A DNA stretch of 12,410 nucleotides from Candidatus Woesearchaeota archaeon (GTDB lineage: Archaea > Nanoarchaeota > Nanoarchaeia > Woesearchaeales > GW2011-AR4). Position 1 is the first letter of the stretch. Every line of letters begins with the position of its first letter. The stretch is taken from assembly GCA_023259315.1 (NCBI GenBank), contig JAHFQL010000028.1, positions 1 to 12,410 on the forward strand. The letters run 5' to 3'. The translations under genes and the position numbers were made by a program. Under the pieces are notes generated by a model. It saw nothing but the letters and a program-made list of their open reading frames with translations, made no database searches and was not told where the DNA came from. Shown piece by piece: positions 6,073 through 12,410 of this stretch.

Positions 6073-6804
6073 TCAAATTTCCATTTTCTCCATTACTTCT
6101 TCCCTTGTTATTTGTCTTATATCGCCAACTTTCAAGTTTCCCAATTGCAGGCCTGCAATCGAAACTCTTTTCAGATAAACAACTTTGTTGCCTATCGATT
6201 CAAACATTAATCTAATCTGGCGTTTCTTGCCTTCAGAGACTGAAATATAAATTTCTTTTTCCCCCACGATTTTTATTTTGCATGGCTTGGTTCTGTATTT
6301 TTCATAATCTATTTCCAATTCAATTCCTTTTTCTAAAATTTTGATTTTGTTTTTATCAGTTGGCTTTTCCAGGACTGCATTATATTTCTTGATAATTTTA
6401 TTTTCTGGATTCATTATCAGATTTGATAATTTTCCGTCATTGGTCAATATCAATAGTCCTTCAGTGTCCTTGTCCAGTCTGCCGACAGCGTGCAAAGATT
6501 GTATTTGTTCCTTTGGTAAATTAAGATTTCTCAATAAATCATAAATGGTTTTTTCCTCAGCTGATTTTTGGGATAAATGGCCGGATGGCTTGTTCATGAT
6601 AAAATAAAGCTTTGAAACTGTTTTTAGCTTTTCATTGTTCAATTTAACCAAATCTTTTTTTGGGTTAAAGAAATGGCTTGGGTTAGTTATTATTTTGTTA
6701 TTGATTGCAACTCTGCCATTTTTTATTGCTTCAACGCAGTCATATGCCTTTTCAAATCTTCCGCTTTTCATCAGAAATTGCTTTAATGAAACTTTTTTTG
6801 ACAT
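6073..6804 (-). CDS. RsuA/RluB-family 16S/23S rRNA pseudouridine synthase
   Basis: The enzyme isomerises specific uridines in rRNA to pseudouridine. From ATG 6804 it is 243 residues. An N-terminal S4 RNA-binding domain (about 1-60, KVSLKQFLMKSGRFEKAYDCVEAIKNGRVAINNK) precedes the catalytic domain. The motif AVGRLDKDTEGLLILTNDG contains the catalytic Asp111; FIMNKPSG (motif I) and GKKRQIRLMF (motif III) are present. I rejected a longer reading from TTG 6849 because those extra residues are not part of the S4 fold. It starts 31 bases after aIF5A in the same direction, so the two are probably one transcript. RsuA/RluB enzymes are mainly bacterial, so transfer from bacteria is likely, though several DPANN genomes carry such genes. 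The exact target uridine cannot be told from sequence. Confidence 0.9.
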   Translation of the reverse strand: MSKKVSLKQFLMKSGRFEKAYDCVEAIKNGRVAINNKIITNPSHFFNPKKDLVKLNNEKLKTVSKLYFIMNKPSGHLSQKSAEEKTIYDLLRNLNLPKEQIQSLHAVGRLDKDTEGLLILTNDGKLSNLIMNPENKIIKKYNAVLEKPTDKNKIKILEKGIELEIDYEKYRTKPCKIKIVGEKEIYISVSEGKKRQIRLMFESIGNKVVYLKRVSIAGLQLGNLKVGDIRQITREEVMEKMEI

Positions 6805-6835
6805 TATGCAGAAAAAGTAAATCAAGGTTAAAAAT

Positions 6836-7213
6836 CTATCTTTTATCAAGTATTTCTACAGTTCCATTCAGTTCTACAAAAGTAACATTGTCCCCTTCGT
6901 TAAGTTCGTCAATTAATTCAGGCGGTATATTTGCATCCAATGTTTCATAACTGACAGCATCCATTACCTGCACTTTGTTTTTTGTTTTCGAGATTATCTG
7001 GCCCTGCTTTCTCATTATTTCTATCTTCTCAACCCTGTCAGAGTGCTGGAATATAACTGATTTTTCTCCTTTTTCCCTCAAGCCTTGAATATAAAATTTC
7101 AATTTGCTGTGGGAGTGTGTTCCGACTACAATAACCTCTTTTCTCACAACTCTTACCGGCTCTCCATTGTGGATGAAATAATTTCCCCTTTCAAGTTCTG
7201 ATGCGGTGGACAT
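6836..7213 (-). CDS. Translation factor aIF5A lacking the hypusine lysine
   Basis: aIF5A binds the ribosomal E site and helps difficult peptide bonds form; normally a lysine in the loop GKHGHAK is converted to hypusine. The 125-residue protein has both expected parts: an N-terminal SH3-like domain (about 1-70) and a C-terminal OB fold (about 72-125, with QVMDAVSYETLDANIP, where MD.etyet is typical). In the tip loop this protein reads VVGTHSHSK: Gly31 and His33 are kept, but residue 32, the hypusine site, is Thr (codon ACA, 7120-7118). Every other landmark aligns without gaps, so the residue appears truly replaced. Bacterial EF-P often has Lys or Arg here, so the loop chemistry differs from both. 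The gene follows a membrane-protein gene by three bases. Confidence 0.92.
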   Translation of the reverse strand: MSTASELERGNYFIHNGEPVRVVRKEVIVVGTHSHSKLKFYIQGLREKGEKSVIFQHSDRVEKIEIMRKQGQIISKTKNKVQVMDAVSYETLDANIPPELIDELNEGDNVTFVELNGTVEILDKR

Positions 7214-7216
7214 TTT

Positions 7217-7579
7217 TTATTTGATATAATTTTTTATTAATTTTATTAATCCTATCCCTAAAAATATACCAACAAAAAGCCAAAAAAAATTCTGTGCATT
7301 ATAAATATAACTTAGATATGAAACTATTGCTAATATTATCAGTACAATAAACATAACCCAGTCCTCTTTTGTCAATTTTTTCTTTCGTGGAAACTTGTAA
7401 AATTGATTTATTATGATCATTAGTATAGTTACCAAAGCGGTTATGCCTGCAACAATACCTCCTAATTGTGGAGATATATTTACGTTTTGTGAGCCTGAAG
7501 ATAAAGCAACTGTAACACCTGAGATTATACCACTAATAACAGCAATAGCAACGCTTATTGGTATATCAGAATCTTCCAT
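7217..7579 (-). CDS. Small four-helix membrane protein, function unknown
   Basis: The 120-residue protein has four hydrophobic segments at about residues 8-26, 38-60, 75-93 and 96-114. A basic loop (KFPRKKKLTKEDW) between segments 2 and 3 should face the cytoplasm by the positive-inside rule. I know no family for it. It starts at ATG 7579 with TATA-like TTTATAAA (7605-7598) about 22 bases upstream and ends three bases before aIF5A, so it is probably the first gene of an aIF5A-pseudouridine synthase operon. Confidence 0.75.
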   Translation of the reverse strand: MEDSDIPISVAIAVISGIISGVTVALSSGSQNVNISPQLGGIVAGITALVTILMIIINQFYKFPRKKKLTKEDWVMFIVLIILAIVSYLSYIYNAQNFFWLFVGIFLGIGLIKLIKNYIK

Positions 7580-7597
7580 TTAAATCACGACATTCAT

Positions 7598-7605
7598 TTT
7601 ATAAA
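7598..7605 (-). promoter_or_regulatory. TATA box of the membrane protein-aIF5A-RsuA operon
   Basis: TTTATAAA is centred about 22 bases before ATG 7579, slightly closer than the 26 bases of other genes here. The tRNA-Ser 3' end (7648) lies just upstream. Confidence 0.45.
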
Positions 7606-7661
7606 CTAATTCAATTTTGAATAACTATTTCCTAAATTAAAATAATACGCCGCGGGGGAGA

Positions 7662-7691
7662 CAATCATGCGAAAGAATTTACTTTCTGCAA
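7662..7691 (-). other. tRNA-Ser intron 3 in the T-loop, position 59/60 (30 nt)
   Basis: It splits the T-loop as TTCAAA|T. The T-stem GGGAG/CTCCC is the outer helix. Central helix TTCA/TGAT has three pairs and one T-T mismatch. The bulges are AA|T and TG|T. The body pairs TGC-A-GAAAG with CTTTC-GCA around loop TAAATT. Confidence 0.88.
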
Positions 7692-7723
7692 TTTGAACTC
7701 CCGTATCCTTGCGGACAGTGGAT

Positions 7724-7753
7724 TTTTACAGCCATTGTTCAAGGCTTAGCCCA
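7724..7753 (-). other. tRNA-Ser intron 2, canonical position 37/38 (30 nt)
   Basis: Loop bases 32-35 (TTGC) pair with GTAA near the intron end to form the four-base helix; the bulges are TA|T and AA|A, each cut after the second base. The body has an AGCC/GGCT hairpin with an enlarged 5' loop. Confidence 0.88.
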
Positions 7754-7761
7754 TAGCAATC

Positions 7762-7793
7762 ATACGGTTGATTTAGTGTACTTCTAAACAAAT
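7762..7793 (-). other. tRNA-Ser intron 1, position 29/30 (32 nt)
   Basis: It interrupts the anticodon stem (GTG|GA). Central helix GCGG/CCGT has four pairs (one G-U), with cut sites TG|A and AT|G. The body pairs TTG-TTTAG with CTAAA-T-CAA. One extra T in the 5' bulge makes it slightly relaxed. Confidence 0.87.
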
Positions 7794-7831
7794 CACCGCA
7801 ATGGCCGGGCTATGCGACCGCGGCATAGTAG

Positions 7832-7851
7832 AAAGGTTATATAATACCTTT
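7832..7851. promoter_or_regulatory. Inverted repeat in the tRNA-Ser/transglutaminase divergent promoter region
   Basis: AAAGGT (7832-7837) and ACCTTT (7846-7851) are perfect inverted repeats around TATATAAT. The element overlaps the tRNA-Ser TATA box, so a protein bound here could affect both directions. It could also be chance in an AT-rich spacer. Confidence 0.4.
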
Positions 7852-7856
7852 ATAAA
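7849..7856 (-). promoter_or_regulatory. TATA box of tRNA-Ser
   Basis: TTTATAAA is centred about 28 bases upstream of the tRNA 5' end (7824). The alternative TTATATAA at 7837-7844 is too close. Confidence 0.6.
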
Positions 7857-7895
7857 AGTTGTTGGTTTTAAAGTCTATTTCTTCAATAAAAAAAC

Positions 7896-7902
7896 TTATA
7901 AA
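7896..7902 (+). promoter_or_regulatory. TATA box of the transglutaminase-like gene
   Basis: TTATAAA is centred 26 bases before ATG 7925 and implies a leaderless mRNA. It supports ATG 7925 over the upstream in-frame TTG at 7859. Confidence 0.55.
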
Positions 7903-7924
7903 CAAACGCAATAACATTAAACAA

Positions 7925-9979
7925 ATGAAAAAATTGATTTTAACATTACTGTTTTTAATTATGGTTCCTTTTACTTATGCAGACTGGTTTTATAACAGCC
8001 AGTACGTAACGACAAACATTGACATTTCCTCTTATGCGAATATTGAACCCTTGACAACAAGAGGCTACATAGAAAGCGCCACAGTAAATTTAACATTTTT
8101 CCCAAAGGAAACAGAAAATCAGGAGATAATCAATTTTCATACAAACCCGGAGGCTGAGGTTGTGGAAAAGACAGCACAGTTTAAGTGGAAAAGGCCATAT
8201 GACAAGATTGATTTCAGGATAACATCCGATGTCAAGGCAAGAAACACAATTAACCAAGTCAGAGAAAAAATAGAATTTCCTATTGAAGATTTGCCAAGCG
8301 AGATTATACCGTACACCAAGCCAAGCCAAACAATAGATTCGAATGATGAAGACATAATCAGGCTTGCTTCTGAGCTTGTAAAGGGAGAAGATGACTTGTA
8401 TTTTGCTGTGTATAAAATAGCTGAGTGGACGAAAAACAATATAGAATACAACCTAAGCACGCTCACCGCTGATGTAAGCCAGAAAGCGTCATGGGTGCTG
8501 CAAAACAAACAGGGCGTTTGCGACGAACTTACTTCATTGTTCATTGCGCTGCTAAGGGCTGTCGGAATCCCTGCAAGATTCACTTCTGGAATTGCCTACA
8601 CAAACTCTGAACTGTTTCCTGAAAAATGGGGAGCTCACGGCTGGGCTGAGGTATATTTTCCTGAATATGGCTGGATCCCATTTGATGTGACCTATGGCGA
8701 GTTTGGATGGACTGACCCGACTCATGTGAAATTCAAGGATTCTGTTGACTCTGATGAAGCGTCAACTTATTACCAATGGCTTGGGCGGGACGCCGACCTA
8801 AAAACGCACAGCCTTGACATTAAAACCAATTTAATCGAGGCAAAAGGGGACATAAAACCGCCGATCAAAGTTGAATCTTCTGTGCTCAAGAAAGCAATAG
8901 GATTTGGCTCGTACAATCTTGTTGAGGCAAATATTGAAAATCTTGGAGATTTTTATTATGCAACTGAATTAGTCTTAAGCAAATCAAAAGAAGTAAAAAT
9001 CATAGGCAACGAATTCCGAAGCGTAATTTTGCTGCCAAAAGAAACAAAAAAAGTATATTGGATTATAAAAGTTGACAATAACCTAAACAACAGGTATTCT
9101 TACACATTCCTGTTAAGCATCAGCACTGTGAATAACGTAACATCAGAGACAAGCCTTGAATCAAGCGTGAGAGACAGTTATGTTTCATTTGAAGAAGTAG
9201 AGCAAATAGCAAAATTGTTGGATGAAGAGAAAGAGAAAAAATATTCTGGAAATGTGCTGCTCGACTGCCAACTTCAAAATTATGATTTTTACGAATACCA
9301 AAATCCTGATGTTTCTTGCACGGCAAAAAATACAGGAAATATATTCCTTGAGGATGCTGAGGCCTGCTTTGATGGCAAATGCAATAAAACTGAAATCGGC
9401 ATTTCGCAGATAAAACATTTCACATTTAAAATCGACACTTCAAGGATTGGCCAGAATAAAATCCCGTTCACTTTGAGAAATGGTATTGTCTCAAAAACAT
9501 ATTATGCTGAGTTCAAGATAAACGACAAACCTGACATTGAAATTGAGGATTTGGTTTTTCCGATAAACGCCTCTTATGAAAAGAATTTCACTGTGTCATT
9601 TAATTTGGCAAAAAAATCGCAATCGAATCCACAAAAAGTTGTTGTGGCATTTTCCCAAAATGGAATTGAGAAAAAATGGCTTATAGAAGAATTGGCTGAG
9701 AGCAGCAATTTTGTTTTGAATATTGAAGGAAGCCAATTAAGATCCGGAAAAAATGATTATAGTATAGACGTTAGTTATGTTGATGGGTTGAAAAAACATT
9801 ACAGCAAACATAAGGAATTCTCGATTAATTTGACAAATGCAACAATAATGCAAAGATTGTTTTTGTCGATTAACCTATTTGAGGGTATGAGCAATGAGAG
9901 TATTGCTATAATACTCATGACAGGAACTATAGCATTTATTGGAGTTGTGTTAATATTGTTTAGGCAAAAGAAAAGATAG
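7925..9979 (+). CDS. Secreted, membrane-anchored transglutaminase-like (cysteine protease fold) protein
   Basis: From ATG 7925 the protein has 684 residues. An N-terminal signal peptide (KK, then LILTLLFLIMVPFTYA, cleavage probably near residue 20) exports it, and a membrane anchor near the C-terminus (about 659-679) followed by RQKKR holds it on the outer face. The transglutaminase-like core lies at about residues 150-270. The triad is visible as Cys199 (QGVCDE), His238 (AHGWAEVYF) and Asp254 (IPFDVTYGEFGW). About 390 residues of beta-rich repeats follow, resembling CARDB/Ig-like spacer domains; Cys pairs in CQLQNYDF...VSCTAKN and ACFDGKC suggest disulfides. Such proteins may cut or cross-link cell-surface proteins. 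I rejected the upstream TTG 7859, since it would place 22 basic residues before the signal peptide. Confidence 0.88.
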   Translation: MKKLILTLLFLIMVPFTYADWFYNSQYVTTNIDISSYANIEPLTTRGYIESATVNLTFFPKETENQEIINFHTNPEAEVVEKTAQFKWKRPYDKIDFRITSDVKARNTINQVREKIEFPIEDLPSEIIPYTKPSQTIDSNDEDIIRLASELVKGEDDLYFAVYKIAEWTKNNIEYNLSTLTADVSQKASWVLQNKQGVCDELTSLFIALLRAVGIPARFTSGIAYTNSELFPEKWGAHGWAEVYFPEYGWIPFDVTYGEFGWTDPTHVKFKDSVDSDEASTYYQWLGRDADLKTHSLDIKTNLIEAKGDIKPPIKVESSVLKKAIGFGSYNLVEANIENLGDFYYATELVLSKSKEVKIIGNEFRSVILLPKETKKVYWIIKVDNNLNNRYSYTFLLSISTVNNVTSETSLESSVRDSYVSFEEVEQIAKLLDEEKEKKYSGNVLLDCQLQNYDFYEYQNPDVSCTAKNTGNIFLEDAEACFDGKCNKTEIGISQIKHFTFKIDTSRIGQNKIPFTLRNGIVSKTYYAEFKINDKPDIEIEDLVFPINASYEKNFTVSFNLAKKSQSNPQKVVVAFSQNGIEKKWLIEELAESSNFVLNIEGSQLRSGKNDYSIDVSYVDGLKKHYSKHKEFSINLTNATIMQRLFLSINLFEGMSNESIAIILMTGTIAFIGVVLILFRQKKR

Positions 9980-10066
9980 TTTAATTATTATTTTCAATAT
10001 TATAAATAATTAAAATCTATCTATTTAAAATATATTTCTATATTGTAAATAAATAAAATACCAAAG

Positions 10067-10077
10067 TTTTATAAATA
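10067..10077 (+). promoter_or_regulatory. TATA box of the PIN-ATPase gene
   Basis: TTTTATAAATA is centred about 26 bases before ATG 10098 with no SD, again consistent with a leaderless transcript. Confidence 0.6.
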
Positions 10078-10097
10078 AATAAGTTTTTCTTGTTGTT

Positions 10098-11957
10098 ATG
10101 GAACAAATTAACACGCAATTAATAGAAAGGATTGTGCCTGATACTTCTATAATAATAGAAGGATTATTGTCAGAAAAACTACGGAATAATCATATAAAAT
10201 CGAACGAGATTATAATACACGAGGCTGTGATTGCTGAGCTTGAGCACCAAGCCAACATGGACAAAGCAATAGGCTTTCTTGGCCTGGATGAAATAAAGAG
10301 AATCAAAAAGATTTCAGTTGAGAAAGATTTTGAATTGACGTTTAAAGGCCCTAGGCCAAAGGCGGCAGAGATAAGGCATGCCTCTTTGGGGGAAATTGAC
10401 TCTTTGATAAGGCAGCTTGCTTATGATGAAGATGCTACTTTAATCACATCTGACAAAGTCCAAAGCGAAGTCGCTTTAGCCAAGGGAATGAAGGCAATTT
10501 ATTACAAAAGACCTGACAAAGGCTTGAGAAAATTAAAGCTTGAAAGGTTCTTTGACGAAACAACAATGAGCGTTCATTTAAGAGAAAATGTAAGCCCATA
10601 TGCAAAAAAGGGAATGCCCGGCAACTGGCAGTTTAAAGAGTTGAGAAAAGCATTGCTGCGGCAGGAAGAAATACAGGATATGTCAAGAGAAATTATAGAA
10701 GACGCAAAGTTAAGAAAGGATGGATTTATTGAGATTGAAAGGCCTGGCTCAACCATAGTTCAGTTAGGAACGTTCAGGATTGTGATAACAAAGCCGCCAT
10801 TTTCTGATGGATGGGAAATAACAGCTGTAAGGCCTGTTAAGAAATTAAATTTAGAGGATTACAAACTGAGCGAGAAATTGATGGACAGAGTTGCAAAACA
10901 AGCTGAGGGAGTTTTGGTTGCTGGCGCCCCTGGAATGGGCAAGACAACTTTTGCTCAGGCTTTATGTGAGTATTATGCTTCGCAAGACAAGATTGTAAAA
11001 ACAGTTGAAGCACCTCGAGACTTGATCTTGCCGGAAAGGATTACCCAATATGCAATCTCTTACGGCGATGCGCAAGAAATACATGACATTCTTTTGCTTT
11101 CAAGGCCCGATTACACAATTTTTGATGAGATGCGCAACACGGATGATTTCAAGTTATTCGCTGATTTAAGACTTGCAGGAGTGGGCATGGTTGGCGTTGT
11201 TCACGCTACCTCACCGGTGGATGCAATCCAAAGGTTCATCGGCAGAGTTGAAATGGGTGTTATACCTCAAATCATAGACACTGTCATATTCATCAAAAAT
11301 GGGTTTGTCAACAAGGTTCTTGCCTTGAAGATGACAGTAAAAGTTCCTTCTGGAATGACAGAAGCGGACTTGGCAAGGCCTGTTGTTGTGATAAATGATT
11401 TTGAAACTGGAAAACTGGAATATGAAATTTATAGTTATGGCGAGCAGACTGTTGTTATTCCGGTTCAGGCGTCTGGCAGGGAAAAAAGCGGTGCCCACAA
11501 ACTTGCTGAAACTACAATAATAAATGAATTCCAAAAGTACTCTAGGAATGTTGAAGTTGAAATGATTTCTGACAATAAATGCGTTGTGTACGTTCCTGAT
11601 GTGGATATTGCAAGAATCATTGGAAAGCAAGGCGTGAATATAAATAAAATTGAAGAGAAATTGGGAATTGGAATTGATGTGAAAAACATTGAAGAGAAAT
11701 ACCAAGCCGCAACAAAAGGAACATCAAAAGAGCAGAGAGAAGTGCCATTTGAGATAAGCCACAAGAAAAACAACTTAATGATTGAATTAGGTATGGACAT
11801 GCAAAATAGAGATGTTGATTTGTATGTTGGTGATGAGTTTATCTTAAGCGCGAAAGCCGGAAAGACCGGAGTCATAAAGATAAAGAAAAACAATAATATT
11901 GGTAGCAGACTAATGAGGGCGATCCAGAACAGAGAGAAGATAAGATTGGTGGTTTAG
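10098..11957 (+). CDS. PIN domain-VirB11/PilT-like ATPase-KH domain protein
   Basis: This archaeal three-domain architecture has 619 residues. The N-terminal PIN nuclease domain (about 10-140) shows Asp15 (VPDTSIIIEGLL), the acidic HEAVIAELEH helix and later acidic residues in GEIDSL and TSDK, consistent with a metal-dependent RNase site. A secretion-type ATPase follows (about 170-430) with Walker A GAPGMGKT (Lys282) and Walker B-like TIFDEMR (Asp343, Glu344), and VGVVHATSP as the later conserved segment. A KH RNA-binding domain has the GxxG loop IGKQG (509-512). A C-terminal beta-rich part ends in basic residues. The combination suggests an RNA-processing or RNA-remodelling machine driven by ATP; its substrate is not known. 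A T5 run at 11984-11988 follows. Confidence 0.92.
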   Translation: MEQINTQLIERIVPDTSIIIEGLLSEKLRNNHIKSNEIIIHEAVIAELEHQANMDKAIGFLGLDEIKRIKKISVEKDFELTFKGPRPKAAEIRHASLGEIDSLIRQLAYDEDATLITSDKVQSEVALAKGMKAIYYKRPDKGLRKLKLERFFDETTMSVHLRENVSPYAKKGMPGNWQFKELRKALLRQEEIQDMSREIIEDAKLRKDGFIEIERPGSTIVQLGTFRIVITKPPFSDGWEITAVRPVKKLNLEDYKLSEKLMDRVAKQAEGVLVAGAPGMGKTTFAQALCEYYASQDKIVKTVEAPRDLILPERITQYAISYGDAQEIHDILLLSRPDYTIFDEMRNTDDFKLFADLRLAGVGMVGVVHATSPVDAIQRFIGRVEMGVIPQIIDTVIFIKNGFVNKVLALKMTVKVPSGMTEADLARPVVVINDFETGKLEYEIYSYGEQTVVIPVQASGREKSGAHKLAETTIINEFQKYSRNVEVEMISDNKCVVYVPDVDIARIIGKQGVNINKIEEKLGIGIDVKNIEEKYQAATKGTSKEQREVPFEISHKKNNLMIELGMDMQNRDVDLYVGDEFILSAKAGKTGVIKIKKNNNIGSRLMRAIQNREKIRLVV

Positions 11958-11983
11958 TTTCCAAAACAAAAATATTTATATTG

Positions 11984-11988
11984 TTTTT
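11984..11988 (+). terminator. Possible U-tract terminator after the PIN-ATPase gene
   Basis: A TTTTT run lies 27 bases after the stop codon in the gap between two converging genes. Archaeal termination often uses such U-tracts without a hairpin, but short T runs are common in this AT-rich DNA. Confidence 0.3.
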
Positions 11989-12005
11989 ACTAAATCCCTA
12001 ATTTC

Positions 12006-12251
12006 TCAAGCTAAAACGACCGGATCATAATCATCCATAATTAAATAATTAGTGGCACCTGCTTGTTTGCTAAGTCTTTCCAATTCGGAATCATAACCTG
12101 CAATGCCAACAATAAATATTGGTGTATGACTATTAGCAGAACTACTTCTAATTTGCCTTATGACTTCTAATCCGACTCTACAAAATCCGATTTCGTCGCT
12201 TCTTGATTGTTCTACTGCCGACGCCAGCGATTCATCCAGGGGGGGTGCCAC
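12006..12251 (-). CDS. C-terminal half of a degenerate receiver-domain (REC-like) protein
   Basis: The frame begins at GTG 12251 and ends at a TAA (12008-12006), but it is probably not an independent gene. The part after residue 25 reads like the second half of a response-regulator receiver: VGLEVIRQIR, TPIFIVGIAG, ELERLSKQAGATNYLIMDD. The usual conserved Thr/Ser and Lys are not where expected (VGIAG, YLIMDD), so phosphotransfer is doubtful. It directly continues the frame at 12232-12410 if one base is skipped in the 7-G tract (12239-12245). Function in signalling is uncertain. Confidence 0.55.
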   Translation of the reverse strand: MAPPLDESLASAVEQSRSDEIGFCRVGLEVIRQIRSSSANSHTPIFIVGIAGYDSELERLSKQAGATNYLIMDDYDPVVLA

Positions 12252-12410
12252 TAGGTGTAAGTAATTCAGTTAAAATTAAAGGACTAGGAGTAGACCTAAA
12301 ATATCTTAAAGCAGAACTTGCGTCCGCAAACCATGCTGTGTCAATTTCATATTCTTTTAGGGCATGGCAATAATATTTCATTTGAAATCTGTCCCTCGTT
12401 AACCAAGGCA
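12232..12410 (-). pseudogene. N-terminal half of the REC-like gene, truncated by a frameshift and the window edge
   Basis: The frame is open to the right edge and ends at TGA 12234-12232, just after the 7-G tract. It reads HALKEYEIDTAWFADASSAL, then PLILTELLTPSG, the first half of a receiver domain. Where a phosphoacceptor Asp is expected (D-x-x-x-P), Glu is present (ELLTP). Removing one base of the G tract joins it smoothly to the frame below 12251. Whether this is phase variation, decay or a sequencing error cannot be told here. The true start lies outside the window or at ATG 12381. Confidence 0.5.

Larger units (their letters stand above)
7648..7824 (-). tRNA. tRNA-Ser (GCT) with three introns, one in the T-loop
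   Basis: Acceptor strands GCCGCGG (7824-7818) and CCGCGGC (7655-7649) pair fully; G73 (7648) is the archaeal serine discriminator. The D-arm has a 3-bp stem with loop AGCCCGGCCA. Removing three introns leaves an 85-nt type II tRNA, with exons 7824-7794, 7761-7754, 7723-7692 and 7661-7648. The spliced anticodon arm is GTGGA, loop TTGCTAA, TCCAC, a perfect five-pair stem with anticodon GCT for AGC/AGU codons. The long variable arm TGTCCGCAAGGATAC follows. The T-arm is GGGAG, loop TTCAAAT, CTCCC, only after splicing. No CCA is encoded. The introns are at 29/30, 37/38 and 59/60. A TATA box lies at 7849-7856. Confidence 0.92.

Noticed and set aside
6805..6849. TTG start extending the pseudouridine synthase
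   Set aside because: The added residues do not belong to the S4 domain; ATG 6804 fits the family.
7859..7924. TTG start adding 22 residues to the transglutaminase-like protein
   Set aside because: The extra residues precede a normal signal peptide, and a TATA box lies 26 bases before ATG 7925.
1..12410. CRISPR array, insertion sequence, integrase or prophage genes
   Set aside because: No regularly spaced repeats, terminal inverted repeats around a transposase, or phage-type proteins are visible.

Overview
The window looks like a piece of an AT-rich archaeal genome, most likely from a DPANN-type lineage (Woesearchaeota/Pacearchaeota-like); the lineage is inference. The archaeal assignment rests on an archaeal uS7, an aIF5A, a PIN-ATPase-KH protein, a tandem Lrp/AsnC regulator, an initiator tRNA with the archaeal A1-U72 pair and three G-C pairs in the anticodon stem, and tRNA introns at bulge-helix-bulge (BHB) sites. 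Several genes have a TATA box centred about 26 nt before the start codon with no ribosome binding site, which points to leaderless mRNAs.

Layout. Positions 1-1291 are a fragment of a ribosomal cluster: the probable tail of uS12, an orphan 119-residue gene, a strongly folded non-coding stretch (551-648) and uS7. Positions 1334-2826 hold a DUF1059 protein, a small membrane protein and an endonuclease IV. On the minus strand, 2680-4996 holds a decayed glycosidase fragment, a small unknown protein, tRNA-iMet and an unknown gene split by a frameshift. A two-copy Lrp/AsnC regulator runs forward at 5096-6067. The minus-strand cluster 7579-6073 (membrane protein, aIF5A, RsuA-like pseudouridine synthase) looks like an operon and is preceded by tRNA-Ser. 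A secreted, membrane-anchored transglutaminase-like protein and the PIN-ATPase-KH protein follow on the plus strand. The right edge carries a degenerate receiver-domain gene broken at a 7-G tract.

Most striking are the two tRNA genes. Each reads as a clean tRNA only after removing three introns: initiator Met at 13/14, 29/30 and 37/38 (31, 29 and 14 nt), and Ser(GCT) at 29/30, 37/38 and 59/60, the last inside the T-loop (32, 30 and 30 nt). All six boundaries fit the BHB cleavage rule, and the spliced products are 75 and 85 nt with complete stems. A second point is the aIF5A, which carries threonine where the hypusine lysine should be. A third is the folded RNA between the uS12 tail and uS7. 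Three apparently damaged genes suggest either ongoing gene decay or assembly errors.
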